Source: Rothia mucilaginosa
GTDB lineage: Bacteria; Actinomycetota; Actinomycetes; Actinomycetales; Micrococcaceae
Direction of reading: 5' to 3'
DNA length: 64,000 bases
Assembly (NCBI RefSeq): GCF_001548235.1
Contig: NZ_AP014938.1
Span: forward strand, 1,116,001-1,180,000
Positions within the stretch are counted from its first letter, which is position 1, and each line of letters begins with the position of its first letter. The translations under genes were made by a program, and so were the position numbers. Below the pieces are notes generated by a model that ran no database searches, was not told the origin of the DNA, and saw only the letters and a list, made by a program, of their open reading frames with translations. Positions 43,643-52,495 of the stretch are shown here, one piece after another.

Positions 43643-44884
43643 CTACTGTGCGTTCGTTACCTGCGAGATATGCGGCAGCTGACGCAGCGGCTTCTGGAAT
43701 ACCATCACCACCAGCGACAGGAAAATGAACACCGCGTAGAACAGCGCCGTGTACGTAATACCCCAATCAACAATGAGGAAGCCTGCCAGCAGAACAGCCA
43801 GCGGGGTCAGTGCCATGTTCGGGATGCCCTGCACCGAATGCACGCGACCGATCATGTGCTCCGGGGTGGATGCGTTAATGTACGCAATGATGCTCGAATT
43901 GAAGGAGGGGAGCACAATACCCGCCAGCACAATCAGCAGGCACACCGCCCACAGCATCGAATGAACCACCGGCAGCAACAGGTAGCAGGCCGACATGATG
44001 GCCAGGGAGGTGATACCGAGTGGGCCGAGCGCAAACTTCTCGGTCAGCGGGCCGACCAGGAACGAACCGAGCAGCACGCCCACGCCGAAGGCGCTCGCAA
44101 AGATGCCGATGAAGAGCGGGTGTGCGCCCTCCAAGGTGTAGTAGTAGATGAAGGTGAGCGGAATGCCGACCGTTCCAAAGTTTGCAAGCGTTGAAACGAA
44201 CGCGATGGACACCAGTACCTTGTTCTTCAGGATGTACTCGAAACCGGCTTTTGAGTCCTGCCAGAAGCTGGTTTTCTCGCCCTCTTCCTCTTCCGTGGGC
44301 TGCCGACTAGCACCGTAGCTCTTGGGTGCGACGATGAACGCCAGCAGGTTAACGACCGCGTGAACGGCGGTCATAAGCACGGTCGAAAAGCCGATAATGA
44401 TGCCCGCAACAGGGCCACCCAGTAGGTTGGCGGTGGACTCACGCGTCTCACCCATACCGGAGGCGTACCCCAGGTGCTCCTTGGGGACTACACGGGTAAT
44501 GATGGACTGCTCGCTCGGGTAGTCGAAGGTTGAAATGATGGCGGCGAGAGAAATCGTGATCACCAAAACGTAAATGTTGGTGACGTTGAAAACGAGGTAG
44601 AGAAGAATCGCCACCCAGGACAGTGACTGGCCAATACAGGACAGCGCCAGGCACTTTGAGGGGCCGATTCTGTCGACCCACGTTCCAGATACTGCTCCGG
44701 CGCAGGTGGCGAGAACACCCGCGACGAAGAGGGTGATACTCGCGGCCTCGGGGGAGCCGGTCAGCGCCAAAATAATGATGGGTGTGGTGATATAACTCAT
44801 CGAGTCTGAGAGCTGGTTGGCTCCAATGGCGAAGAGAGTATTTCGAAAATCTCTATTCTTGAGTAGCTCGGTGTTGACACTCAT
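43643..44884 (-). CDS. MFS transporter, macrolide-efflux-like
   Basis: 413 residues, ATG with GGAGGTCCCCC directly upstream. Twelve membrane segments; the cytoplasmic loop between halves carries TEEEEGEKTSFWQDSKAGFEY. Motifs GTWVDRIGPSKC and ESTANLLGGPVAG match the drug-exporting MefA-like family. Probably exports small hydrophobic compounds. Upstream region has two GCGCAAT repeats that could be an operator. Confidence 0.88.
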   Translation of the reverse strand: MSVNTELLKNRDFRNTLFAIGANQLSDSMSYITTPIIILALTGSPEAASITLFVAGVLATCAGAVSGTWVDRIGPSKCLALSCIGQSLSWVAILLYLVFNVTNIYVLVITISLAAIISTFDYPSEQSIITRVVPKEHLGYASGMGETRESTANLLGGPVAGIIIGFSTVLMTAVHAVVNLLAFIVAPKSYGASRQPTEEEEGEKTSFWQDSKAGFEYILKNKVLVSIAFVSTLANFGTVGIPLTFIYYYTLEGAHPLFIGIFASAFGVGVLLGSFLVGPLTEKFALGPLGITSLAIMSACYLLLPVVHSMLWAVCLLIVLAGIVLPSFNSSIIAYINASTPEHMIGRVHSVQGIPNMALTPLAVLLAGFLIVDWGITYTALFYAVFIFLSLVVMVFQKPLRQLPHISQVTNAQ

Positions 44885-45202
44885 GGGGGACCTCCACGAT
44901 GGGGTTTATGGTGTCGCGCGGCGTGCAATCCGTCGTGCGTAGTTCATTGTGCGCAATTCGTAGCGCGCAATCGTATGAGTGAATACCCAGACAGTCGGCT
45001 GCGCCTGCCTGTATTCGTCTGTTTTTGCCTGTGCCCGCCGGTCATGACGGGCCCGCCGGTTATCACGGGGTGGTTGAGGATGCACGGGGCGGCTCATCGG
45101 GAGCCCCCGCACAAGAAGTGTGTCGCGCGATACTTTAGATTCTATAAGAGACGTTAATCATATACATGAACACTAGTTGAAAAACTTTCCTCATTTTGAG
45201 TA
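44885..45202. other. Intergenic region upstream of the MFS gene
   Basis: About 320 bases; direct repeats TGCGCAATTCGTA and CGCGCAATCGTA near 44951-44975 may be an operator. No gene supported. Confidence 0.5.
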
Positions 45203-45230
45203 TTGACATTAGGGTTAGTTTGACTATAAT
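45203..45230 (+). promoter_or_regulatory. Consensus promoter with no downstream gene
   Basis: TTGACA (45203-45208), 16 bases, TATAAT (45225-45230): exact sigma-70/sigma-A hexamers, AT-rich upstream. The only plus-strand sequence ahead before the opposing helicase gene is the candidate RNA at 45237. Confidence 0.8.
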
Positions 45231-45236
45231 TCATTC

Positions 45237-45335
45237 TTGGTGCTTCCACCCAACTAAACCTCGGCTGAACCTCAGTTAAACCCGATTCCGGGCGCACCAA
45301 AGACGCCCCCCGCAATGTAGCTGGCGGGGGAGTGT
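45237..45335 (+). ncRNA. Candidate small RNA
   Basis: Starts about 7 bases after the TATAAT box. TTGGTGC (45237-45243) can pair with GCACCAA (45294-45300), enclosing AACT/AGTT and repeat-like AAACC segments; a terminator hairpin (about 45304-45331) follows. No ORF longer than a few codons. It ends antisense-proximal to the 3' end of the helicase gene. Inferred from sequence alone. Confidence 0.5.
45304..45331. terminator. Hairpin after candidate RNA and helicase gene
   Basis: GCCCCCCGC pairs with GGCGGGGG around AATGTAGCT. Could end both the small RNA and the convergent helicase transcript; T-tracts are weak. Confidence 0.65.
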
Positions 45336-45367
45336 AGAAGAGCGCAGAATAAGGGCTGCACTAGGTG

Positions 45368-48300
45368 CTACTCCACCAGGCCCGCGAAGCCCGACAGAGC
45401 CAGCACCTCCTCAACATCCTGCGGCACCGAACGCGCCACCCACGGCGAATGCACCAGCACCGCCCGCCACTGGCCACGCGACACCGCCACATTCAAACGA
45501 TTCGGCGACAGCACAAACCCCGCACCGCGCCCGGAATCAACCCGCGACGACGCCAACGATACCAACACCACCGCAGCCTCCTGACCCTGGAACTTATCCA
45601 CCGTACCCACACGCACGCCAGCACCCGAAGAATCCGCCAAACCAGCGGCAACCAGCGCCTCACGCACACAATCAACCTGCGCGTTATACGCCGCCACCAC
45701 AATGCAATCCTCCGCCGCCAGCGGGCGCGGCTCAGCACCAGCCGCCGGGACCCACTCATTGCCCAACAGCTCGCGCACGCAATCCACGACCGCCTGCGCC
45801 TCCTGCACAGACCGCACCGAACAGCCCGAATGCTCCACCGGATACGACACCACACCCGGCTCAACACCCCGCAGAGCACGACCAGCTGTCGACGCAGCGC
45901 TCGCCAGCGCGCCATCATACGACAGCCACGAAACGCGCTCGCACAACGCCGAATCCATGCGCCACGACTCACCCAAGAAATAGCCAAAACGAGGATCCAG
46001 CGCCGCCGCCCCATCAGACAACCAGCCCAACCCCGAAACGTCCACCGGGTACGGATGCACACCCGTCGACACCTGCGGCAACTGCTGCGGATCACCCAAC
46101 AGCAGCACCGAACGCGCCGCACGAGCCGCCGCCACCGTATTCGTTAGAGAGAACTGGCCCGCCTCATCAACCACCAGAACATCCAGCGACCCGGCAGGCA
46201 CGCGACGCTCACTCACGTAATCCCACACCGTACCGCCAAACAGCAGACCGCCCGCACCAGAAATCAGCTCCACCAGCTCAGAATCAGACACCTCCGACCA
46301 CGGGGCGTCCGGAGTCACCGACTTGCCGCGTAGACGCACCGCACGCGAAACATCAAAACCATCACGGGCACAGCACGCCACCATGAGGTTCTCAATCACC
46401 GCATGCGACTGAGCCACCACGCCCACCTTCGCACCCTCAGCCACCAGGCGCGCAATCACGTGCGAGGCGAGGAAGGTCTTGCCCGCACCGGGAGGGCCCT
46501 GAACCGCCACATAGGAGCGGTCGAGGGCGCGAACCGCCGCGTGCACGGCATCCACCGTGGGCAGGTCAGAGGCAGAAAAATCAACCTCACGAGGTAGATT
46601 TTCTGTATTTTTGGCATTCAAAGCGCCCTTCTTGAGGCGCGGCGCGCGGCGGAACAACAAATCCGTGGAGGCGCTCTCCACCCCCGTCAGCGAAGCCGCC
46701 GCATCGAGCACGCTCTGCAGGGCGCGGGGCGAGGAGGGAGCCTCGGACGGCTCAGAATCTTCATCGGATACGGGGAGGTCAGGCATGAGCGCGCCATCGA
46801 AAAGCAGCCCGTGCACATCGGCCTGCAGAGCCGCCTCAATCGTCGCCGTAGACACCGGATCGCCAGGACCAATACCCGAAGGCAGGGCACCGTGCGGCTC
46901 ATCCTTCACGCGGATGCGCTCCTGCAGAAGCACCTCCAAGAACTCACCGGTCGACTCTGCGCCAGCCGACTCTGCGCCAGCCTCTTCGGGGTCCGCAGAA
47001 TCCACGGAACCGGCACCAAAACCGCCCTGCGCCACCGCCAGCACACGCAAGCCAAAGAAACCCGTCGCCGCCAACTCAGCGGGCACACGCTCACCCGGAT
47101 TCGACGCACGGAAATAATTCACCTGCGACTCCATACGGTCCAGCGCAATCTGCGGGCTCAACCCCGCTTCATACACACAAAAAACCGCACGGTCAGAGGG
47201 CGCAATCACCAGGCTCGGGTCAGCCTCAATTCGCGCACGCAACAGGCGCACCTGCGCGCCGCGCACACGATACCAGCCGGGGGCGTCTTCAACCTCGGTG
47301 GGCTCCTTCATGGCGGCGGCTAGCGCCTCCAGGTCTGCGGGGGTATTCAGAAGAGCATGCGCATGCTCCACCGAAAGCACCTGCACCCGATTAAGGTACG
47401 CGTAATCGCGGCTCGCCACCCACGCCGTCGGGCCGTCCTCCAGGCGGCGAATGTGCTCACGCCAGAACGGGGCACGCTCGCGGCGGTGATAATTCGTCAT
47501 GGACAACAGCATCGCCGCCTCAAGCTCACCGGCACCCCAGCCGTGCTCCGCCGCGTGCTCCTCCAGGGAGGCGAGCTGGGCATCCAGCAGGCACTGCAGG
47601 CGGTACTGTTCGCTGTCGTTCTCGACGGCGGCGGGCACCCGGTACATGACCGGGTGCTCCTCAGTTTCGGGATTCTCGGCGGTATCTTCGGCAGTGTCTT
47701 CGGTGACGAGCTCCGGGGCATCGGTCGCGAGGGCAAGAGAAGCCGCCGCGTTCAGGCACGCCGGGCACTCGTCGCAGGTCAGAAAATAGGGGATGCGCTC
47801 GGCAAGTTCCGCCGGTTCTACACCCTCGTTCAGCGCCTGGGTGAGCAGCAGGAGACGTTGCTCTTGCAGGCGAATTAGCGGCAGAATACGCGCCGAATCA
47901 ACCCGGTGAGGTTGAGGAACGGGGGAGGAATGCTCAGTGGGCTCCGAATCAGGTTCTGCGCCGTACTCATCCGCGCCGTGCCCCAGATGAAGGTCGAGGC
48001 GCGCGGCATTCTCGGCACTCTCGGTTGCACTAGCGGTCAGCAGGTGCGCCGCCAGGGCACCTCGCAATAGTGCCCGATGTGCCGCCTCACCCAGGTGCGG
48101 GGTGCAGGCGATTCGGGCGGTATTGCTCTCGGAGGTGCTGTTCTCAGGCGAGTACTCCAGACGGTCGAGCTCCACCGTGTAGGTCAGCCCCGCCGCGGAG
48201 GTCGCCACCAGCGGCACCGGGCGCGCTGTGCCGCCCGCGTGCTCACTGCTGCCTACTCCACAGCCGACCATTCCACCGGCGGTTAGCGCCCGCAGGCACT

Positions 48301-48445
48301 CGCGGTACGCTTCGCGGGCGCGCTCCAACTTCTCGTGGGTCGGGTGGGCAGACTGCTTCTGCGCACGCTCCCGAAGCTCGGTGTAGAGCCGCAGCTCGCA
48401 GGCGGAGGTAGCGGTCAGATCAGCGAGGGTGAAGGTAAGGTCCAT
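45368..48445 (-). CDS. UPF1-like SF1 helicase
   Basis: 1025 residues from the ATG at 48445 (the open frame reaches 48589 but crosses the parS-like site). The N-terminal half is Ala/Glu/Leu-rich and largely unassigned; it contains CDECPACLNAAASLAL, reminiscent of TM0106-family RecB-like nucleases, though a full nuclease motif is not visible. The C-terminal half is an SF1B helicase: Walker A QGPPGAGKT, DEAGQF (motif II), GDPQQLPQVS, VDKFQGQE and LNVAVSRGQ. Probably an RNA/DNA helicase. No neighbouring partner genes. Confidence 0.85.
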   Translation of the reverse strand: MDLTFTLADLTATSACELRLYTELRERAQKQSAHPTHEKLERAREAYRECLRALTAGGMVGCGVGSSEHAGGTARPVPLVATSAAGLTYTVELDRLEYSPENSTSESNTARIACTPHLGEAAHRALLRGALAAHLLTASATESAENAARLDLHLGHGADEYGAEPDSEPTEHSSPVPQPHRVDSARILPLIRLQEQRLLLLTQALNEGVEPAELAERIPYFLTCDECPACLNAAASLALATDAPELVTEDTAEDTAENPETEEHPVMYRVPAAVENDSEQYRLQCLLDAQLASLEEHAAEHGWGAGELEAAMLLSMTNYHRRERAPFWREHIRRLEDGPTAWVASRDYAYLNRVQVLSVEHAHALLNTPADLEALAAAMKEPTEVEDAPGWYRVRGAQVRLLRARIEADPSLVIAPSDRAVFCVYEAGLSPQIALDRMESQVNYFRASNPGERVPAELAATGFFGLRVLAVAQGGFGAGSVDSADPEEAGAESAGAESTGEFLEVLLQERIRVKDEPHGALPSGIGPGDPVSTATIEAALQADVHGLLFDGALMPDLPVSDEDSEPSEAPSSPRALQSVLDAAASLTGVESASTDLLFRRAPRLKKGALNAKNTENLPREVDFSASDLPTVDAVHAAVRALDRSYVAVQGPPGAGKTFLASHVIARLVAEGAKVGVVAQSHAVIENLMVACCARDGFDVSRAVRLRGKSVTPDAPWSEVSDSELVELISGAGGLLFGGTVWDYVSERRVPAGSLDVLVVDEAGQFSLTNTVAAARAARSVLLLGDPQQLPQVSTGVHPYPVDVSGLGWLSDGAAALDPRFGYFLGESWRMDSALCERVSWLSYDGALASAASTAGRALRGVEPGVVSYPVEHSGCSVRSVQEAQAVVDCVRELLGNEWVPAAGAEPRPLAAEDCIVVAAYNAQVDCVREALVAAGLADSSGAGVRVGTVDKFQGQEAAVVLVSLASSRVDSGRGAGFVLSPNRLNVAVSRGQWRAVLVHSPWVARSVPQDVEEVLALSGFAGLVE

Positions 48446-48560
48446 GGTGACTTTTCTGCTGGAGGAGAGAAACAAAGCGGGCGTGAAACCCTGCCGGGTG
48501 AGCGGGCGCGAGTCCCGGTTGAGGAGTCTGTCGGCACCCCGTGCCCCTCTCACCCCGAGA

Positions 48561-48604
48561 GGTTGATTTTCAGGTTTCACGTGAAACATTACAGAAAATC
48601 AACC
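48561..48604. other. parS: parS-like centromere site inside an inverted repeat
   Basis: GTTTCACGTGAAAC (48574-48587) is the 14-base core of the chromosomal ParB-binding site parS conserved in bacteria including actinobacteria. It is enclosed by a perfect 11-bp inverted repeat GGTTGATTTTC (48561-48571) / GAAAATCAACC (48594-48604). It lies between the helicase and carboxypeptidase genes. No parA, parB or dnaA is in the window. Confidence 0.85.
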
Positions 48605-48652
48605 TAAGTGGGATGATTTAGGGGGGATTTCGGGGCTATCCGGGTGAACACA

Positions 48653-50221
48653 CTAGGAGACTGCACTCGCCGCGGCCGCGGTAGAAACTGCCGCCGCGGG
48701 CGCCGCCGAAGCGCTCGCCGCTACCGCAGAGGGGCTGGCAGAAGCACTCGGCGCAGTCGAACGGTTCGCAATCGCCGCCGCCGCCGCGTCCACGCGTTCC
48801 TTCGCGGCGGGCAGCGCATCCGCACCGCCCAGATCGTTCAGAATAATCGCGAAAATCAGGCGGGTGCCGTCGGGTCGGGTCGCCACACCGCACAGCGAAG
48901 ACACCGTGTACAAGGTGCCGGTCTTCGCCTGCACAAAGGTGCGCGCGTGCACGGCGTTTGCCGCACCAAAACGACCGGTCAGGGTGCCGCTCACGCCCGC
49001 GACCGGGAACGTGCTCATCAGCTGCTCCGCATGCTCGTCAGCATTCAGCAGAGCCACAACCTGCACGAGGGTTCGGGCGGTCACGCGGTCCGTTAGGGAC
49101 ATGCCGCATACGTCCGCCTGCACCAGGTGTTCAATGTTCACGCCGGCGTCCACGAGCGCCTGGCGCACGGTCTGCTGTGCCGCTTCGCCGCTGCCTTCCT
49201 TACCGGCGGCAATGGCGGCGCAACGACCGAGAACCTCAGCCAGGGCGTTATCGGATTCGAGCATCATGTGCTGCGCCTGCTCAAGCAGGGTTGCCGATTC
49301 GACCGCGGCGATTTCGACCGCTTCCGCGGGGGCGGTGCGGCGCTCAGCCAGGGTGAAGCTCAGGCCGGACTCCTTGCCGGCGGTGTTGAGTGCATCCACG
49401 AACGCCTGCTGGGCGGCAACCGCCGCATCATCCGGGCGTACCGGGTTGCTTGCGGTCGACTTGCCCGGCACCGTGTGCGATTCGAGCGCAATCGGGTGGA
49501 TGGGCGTGATCTGGCCGGACGCCACGTCGGCGTCTTCCCAGCCGGGGTTCACGCTGGGGCCGGTGAAGAAGGTGCCGTCCAGGTAGACGGGTAGCGCCGC
49601 GGTGGGCTTTTCGCCCTCGTTCAGTGCCTTCACGGTTAGCTCGGCGAGGGTGGTCAGGCCTGCGCGCCCCACGATCTGCTTCGGGTTGGAGGCGCCCGCA
49701 CCGAGCAGGGTGTCGCCGCCTGCCATGAGGTACAGTCCGGCGGCGTCGCGGGTTACGCGGGTGCGCAGGCGCGCCTGCAGGTTCGCGTAGTGGTTGAGCG
49801 CGAACAGGGTCAGGATTTTGAACGTGGAGGCGGGCACGTGCGCGGTGTCGGCGTTGGCGGCGTACAGGTCGGCGGGTGCGGTGGTTGCCTTGATCCTGGG
49901 TAGGTTGCCGTCCATGCCGGTGACGAGCAGGCTGTACTGCGGGTAGGTGCCGTCTGCGAAGAGCGCGGTGAGGGCGTTGCGTAGCTGCTCCTGTTCGGCC
50001 TCGGGCAGCGCGGGTGCGAGGGTCGGGGTGGCGCTCGGGGTTGCGGAGGCGGTCGCCTCGGCGGTGCCGGACGCGCTGCCGCTGGGGCTTGCGGAACCTT
50101 CGGGGCGTTTCTGTTCGGTTGCGGCGGATCCGCAGGCGGTGAGGAGGAGCATGCCGCCGAGGGTGAGGGCGGCGCGGCGGGTGAGGGTGGTGGTCTGGGT
50201 GTTGTGCTTGTTGGAAGGCAT
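48653..50221 (-). CDS. dacB: D-alanyl-D-alanine carboxypeptidase lipoprotein (PBP4/DacB family)
   Basis: 522 residues. Lipoprotein signal with lipobox LLTAC (Cys30) and RR, then a Ser/Ala/Thr linker. Peptidase S13 motifs: SxxK ASTFK (Ser132, Lys135), SxN SDN (323-325) and KTG (433-435). Family members trim or cleave peptidoglycan cross-links outside the membrane. The last about 50 residues are an unusual Ala/Ser-rich tail. No good ribosome site precedes the ATG. Confidence 0.9.
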   Translation of the reverse strand: MPSNKHNTQTTTLTRRAALTLGGMLLLTACGSAATEQKRPEGSASPSGSASGTAEATASATPSATPTLAPALPEAEQEQLRNALTALFADGTYPQYSLLVTGMDGNLPRIKATTAPADLYAANADTAHVPASTFKILTLFALNHYANLQARLRTRVTRDAAGLYLMAGGDTLLGAGASNPKQIVGRAGLTTLAELTVKALNEGEKPTAALPVYLDGTFFTGPSVNPGWEDADVASGQITPIHPIALESHTVPGKSTASNPVRPDDAAVAAQQAFVDALNTAGKESGLSFTLAERRTAPAEAVEIAAVESATLLEQAQHMMLESDNALAEVLGRCAAIAAGKEGSGEAAQQTVRQALVDAGVNIEHLVQADVCGMSLTDRVTARTLVQVVALLNADEHAEQLMSTFPVAGVSGTLTGRFGAANAVHARTFVQAKTGTLYTVSSLCGVATRPDGTRLIFAIILNDLGGADALPAAKERVDAAAAAIANRSTAPSASASPSAVAASASAAPAAAVSTAAAASAVS

Positions 50222-50551
50222 CTTTTGAGCATAGCGGGCGGATGGGGTGCCTATCGAATTTACGCGCCGGTGCTGGGATGCTCATGCCGTGTTCCGGCTG
50301 CCCCTCACGAACCCTATCTGGGCTGCCTGCATGGCGGCGGAGTGTGCTGGCAGGGTGTGCTGGCGCGCGTGGGACTAGGCGGAACGTTAACAGTGGTGTG
50401 AGCGTGGTAAATAACGGTGGTTTTGGCGCCGAATACGCGGTTTCGGTGTGCGTGAACGGGTTACAATGGGTGAGTTCAACACCTAACTTTCGCACCTTGC
50501 GCGCCGAAGTCGCCGCGAAAGTGACTCTAACTCACGAGAAAGAAGGTTCCG
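50222..50551. other. Intergenic region between dacB and ppa (divergent)
   Basis: About 330 bases, promoter space for both genes; no gene supported and no striking repeats. Confidence 0.55.
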
Positions 50552-51037
50552 ATGGAACTCGACGTCACTATTGAAATTCCCCGCGGCTCCCGCGTGAAGT
50601 ACGAAGTGGACCACGAGACCGGCCGCCTGCGCCTGGACCGTGTGCTGTTCACCTCCATGCAGTACCCCACCGCTTACGGCTACTTCGAGAACACCCTCGG
50701 TGAGGACGGCGACCCGCTGGACGCAATGCTGATCCTGGACGTTGACGTTGTTCCCGGCGTGCTGGTTGAGTCCCGCCCGGTCGCAGTGTTCAACATGACC
50801 GACGAGGCTGGCGGCGACGCTAAGGTTCTGTGCGTTCCCACCGACAAGCGCTACGACCACATCAAGTCCCTGGCTGATGTTCCGGAGCAGCTGAAGGCTG
50901 AGATTCAGCACTTCTTCGAGCGTTACAAGGACCTGGAGCCCGGCAAGTGGGTTAAGGGCGAGGGCTGGGAAGACCTGGCTGCTGCTGAGAAGATGGTCCA
51001 GGAGGCTATCGACCGTTTCGCAGCTGAGGGTCACTAA
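50552..51037 (+). CDS. ppa: Inorganic pyrophosphatase
   Basis: 161 residues, ATG with GAAGG 6 bases upstream. Family I soluble pyrophosphatase hydrolysing PPi to phosphate. The active-site motif EDGDPLDAM (with catalytic Asp residues), [13 protein letters not shown] at the N-terminus and [12 protein letters not shown] are intact. Normal length. Followed by the first copy of a terminator-like repeat (51073-51146). Confidence 0.97.
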   Translation: MELDVTIEIPRGSRVKYEVDHETGRLRLDRVLFTSMQYPTAYGYFENTLGEDGDPLDAMLILDVDVVPGVLVESRPVAVFNMTDEAGGDAKVLCVPTDKRYDHIKSLADVPEQLKAEIQHFFERYKDLEPGKWVKGEGWEDLAAAEKMVQEAIDRFAAEGH

Positions 51038-51072
51038 GCTGCCGCACCGTTAGGTGCACCCGGTTTTTATCA

Positions 51073-51146
51073 GGGGGGCGTGTTCCCCGTGTCTGGTTTG
51101 TGCGAGTTTTCGTGCGTGCTGGAGGCGGTGGGCACGCCCCCTTTTG
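51073..51146 (+). terminator. Terminator-like structured repeat, copy C1
   Basis: About 74 bases beginning GGGGGGCGTGTTCCCCGTG and ending GGCACGCCCCCTTTTG. Outer arms pair (GGGGGCGTG/CACGCCCCC) and a T-run follows. Nearly the same sequence recurs at 54847-54919 and 55920-55990. Confidence 0.85.
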
Positions 51147-51473
51147 TTGTGCTCGGAGCCGTTGCCCAGGGCTTTGTTGAGGTCGATTTCAGCAAGTACT
51201 TTGTGCGGTGGGGTTTGTAATATTTCTGCAAGTTCAGATTTTTAAAGATATTTCTAAAGTTCTAGTTGCATAAACATTCAAGTTTAAAGTGAGATTTTAA
51301 TAAATCTCAGGTTTACCTTGATATATATTTTTTCACGAGAATGAAATATTTGCTTGTGAATACTCAAAACGGTGAATTTTCAGAGTAGGGTTGAAGGAGT
51401 GCGGTGTAAGAGCGTCGACGAAGCGTAAACGCCACACACTATTGTCATCACTCAACTCAATTTAAGGACTATC
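51147..51473. other. AT-rich region before exported-protein gene
   Basis: About 327 bases; from 51230 the sequence becomes very AT-rich. No gene supported. It marks the start of the low-GC cassette. Confidence 0.6.
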
Positions 51474-52292
51474 ATGTCTGAACTGTCACGCCGGCATGTG
51501 TGCCGGCTTTCGTCATTTGCCCTGGTAAGTTTCTTCGTAGCACCTCAGAGCACGGCATGGGGTATTCAGAGCTCTGTTGGGTCTCCCCAGCAAATAGATG
51601 GATGCACTGTTGCCCCGCTTCGTGAAGCATGGTTGCCGACTAATGGTGCAGATAATGTCATTCTGTGGTTTCAGCTCCTTCCCTTTTCGGGCCCCTATGC
51701 TGGGGTGCATGCGCTTCCGTCGGTAGAACTGATGGGGAATCAAGGAGAGCGATTCTTGTATGAGGTAATTCGCCCCCATATTCGCCGTGATACAGGGCAG
51801 TGGCTGTCTAAAATTCCTTCGGGTCAGCAGATTGTGGTAGAGCTTGAACAGCTGAGTGGATCGCAAGAATACATGGTGCAGATGAGCCGTTGGCAGCCGG
51901 GTTCTATGGGATTGACAAGCCATTCTCCTGAGGGGTACCCGGCTGCACCATCACTGACAGTGCGTGAGGACTCGGGTCTGAAGGTGGTTCGTGCGCGTGG
52001 TGCCTCAATAGAGAGCACTGAGTATTTTTGTGGTGTCTACCAAGGGGAGATGAAGGGAAACGCATCCCTTGGAGAAGATGACGGTGCGTTTATTCAAGCT
52101 CAGCGCTGGGAATGGGGTCTTGAGGTTGATAAAGATATTTCTCAGCCGGAAGAGTTGTTTCAACGAGGGTGCTTTGGTGTGTATTTCCCGGGTCGTAGCG
52201 AATACGGCGGATCTACTGTGTCGGCTTCCTATCGGATTAGTGTTAGGACGCCGGGAGGCGTATTGACATGTACCACAATAGCTGCCCCATAA
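51474..52292 (+). CDS. Exported hypothetical protein
   Basis: 272 residues, ATG with AAGGA 5 bases upstream. Signal peptide about 1-29 (RRHVCRLSSFALVSFFVAPQSTAWG). No recognised domain; beta-rich with several Trp/Tyr. The end SYRISVRTPGGVLTCTTIAAP resembles the C-terminus of the Tat-exported protein at 24741, so a shared surface fold is possible. First gene of the AT-richer cassette. Confidence 0.7.
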   Translation: MSELSRRHVCRLSSFALVSFFVAPQSTAWGIQSSVGSPQQIDGCTVAPLREAWLPTNGADNVILWFQLLPFSGPYAGVHALPSVELMGNQGERFLYEVIRPHIRRDTGQWLSKIPSGQQIVVELEQLSGSQEYMVQMSRWQPGSMGLTSHSPEGYPAAPSLTVREDSGLKVVRARGASIESTEYFCGVYQGEMKGNASLGEDDGAFIQAQRWEWGLEVDKDISQPEELFQRGCFGVYFPGRSEYGGSTVSASYRISVRTPGGVLTCTTIAAP

Positions 52293-52495
52293 AACAATTA
52301 TGGGGGTAATCGCAGGGTTGTGGATTCGGGAAATCTTGCTCTGCAAAAAGAGATGATTGATAGGGGGTTGGTACAGATTTAATAGAATTAAACATCAAAT
52401 CATCTTTATGTATAGATATTCAGGAAAAATTGGTGGGTTAGCATTCAAACTATTTGAATGCGTTTGAACTACATGGCTTAAGAAAGGAATACAAT

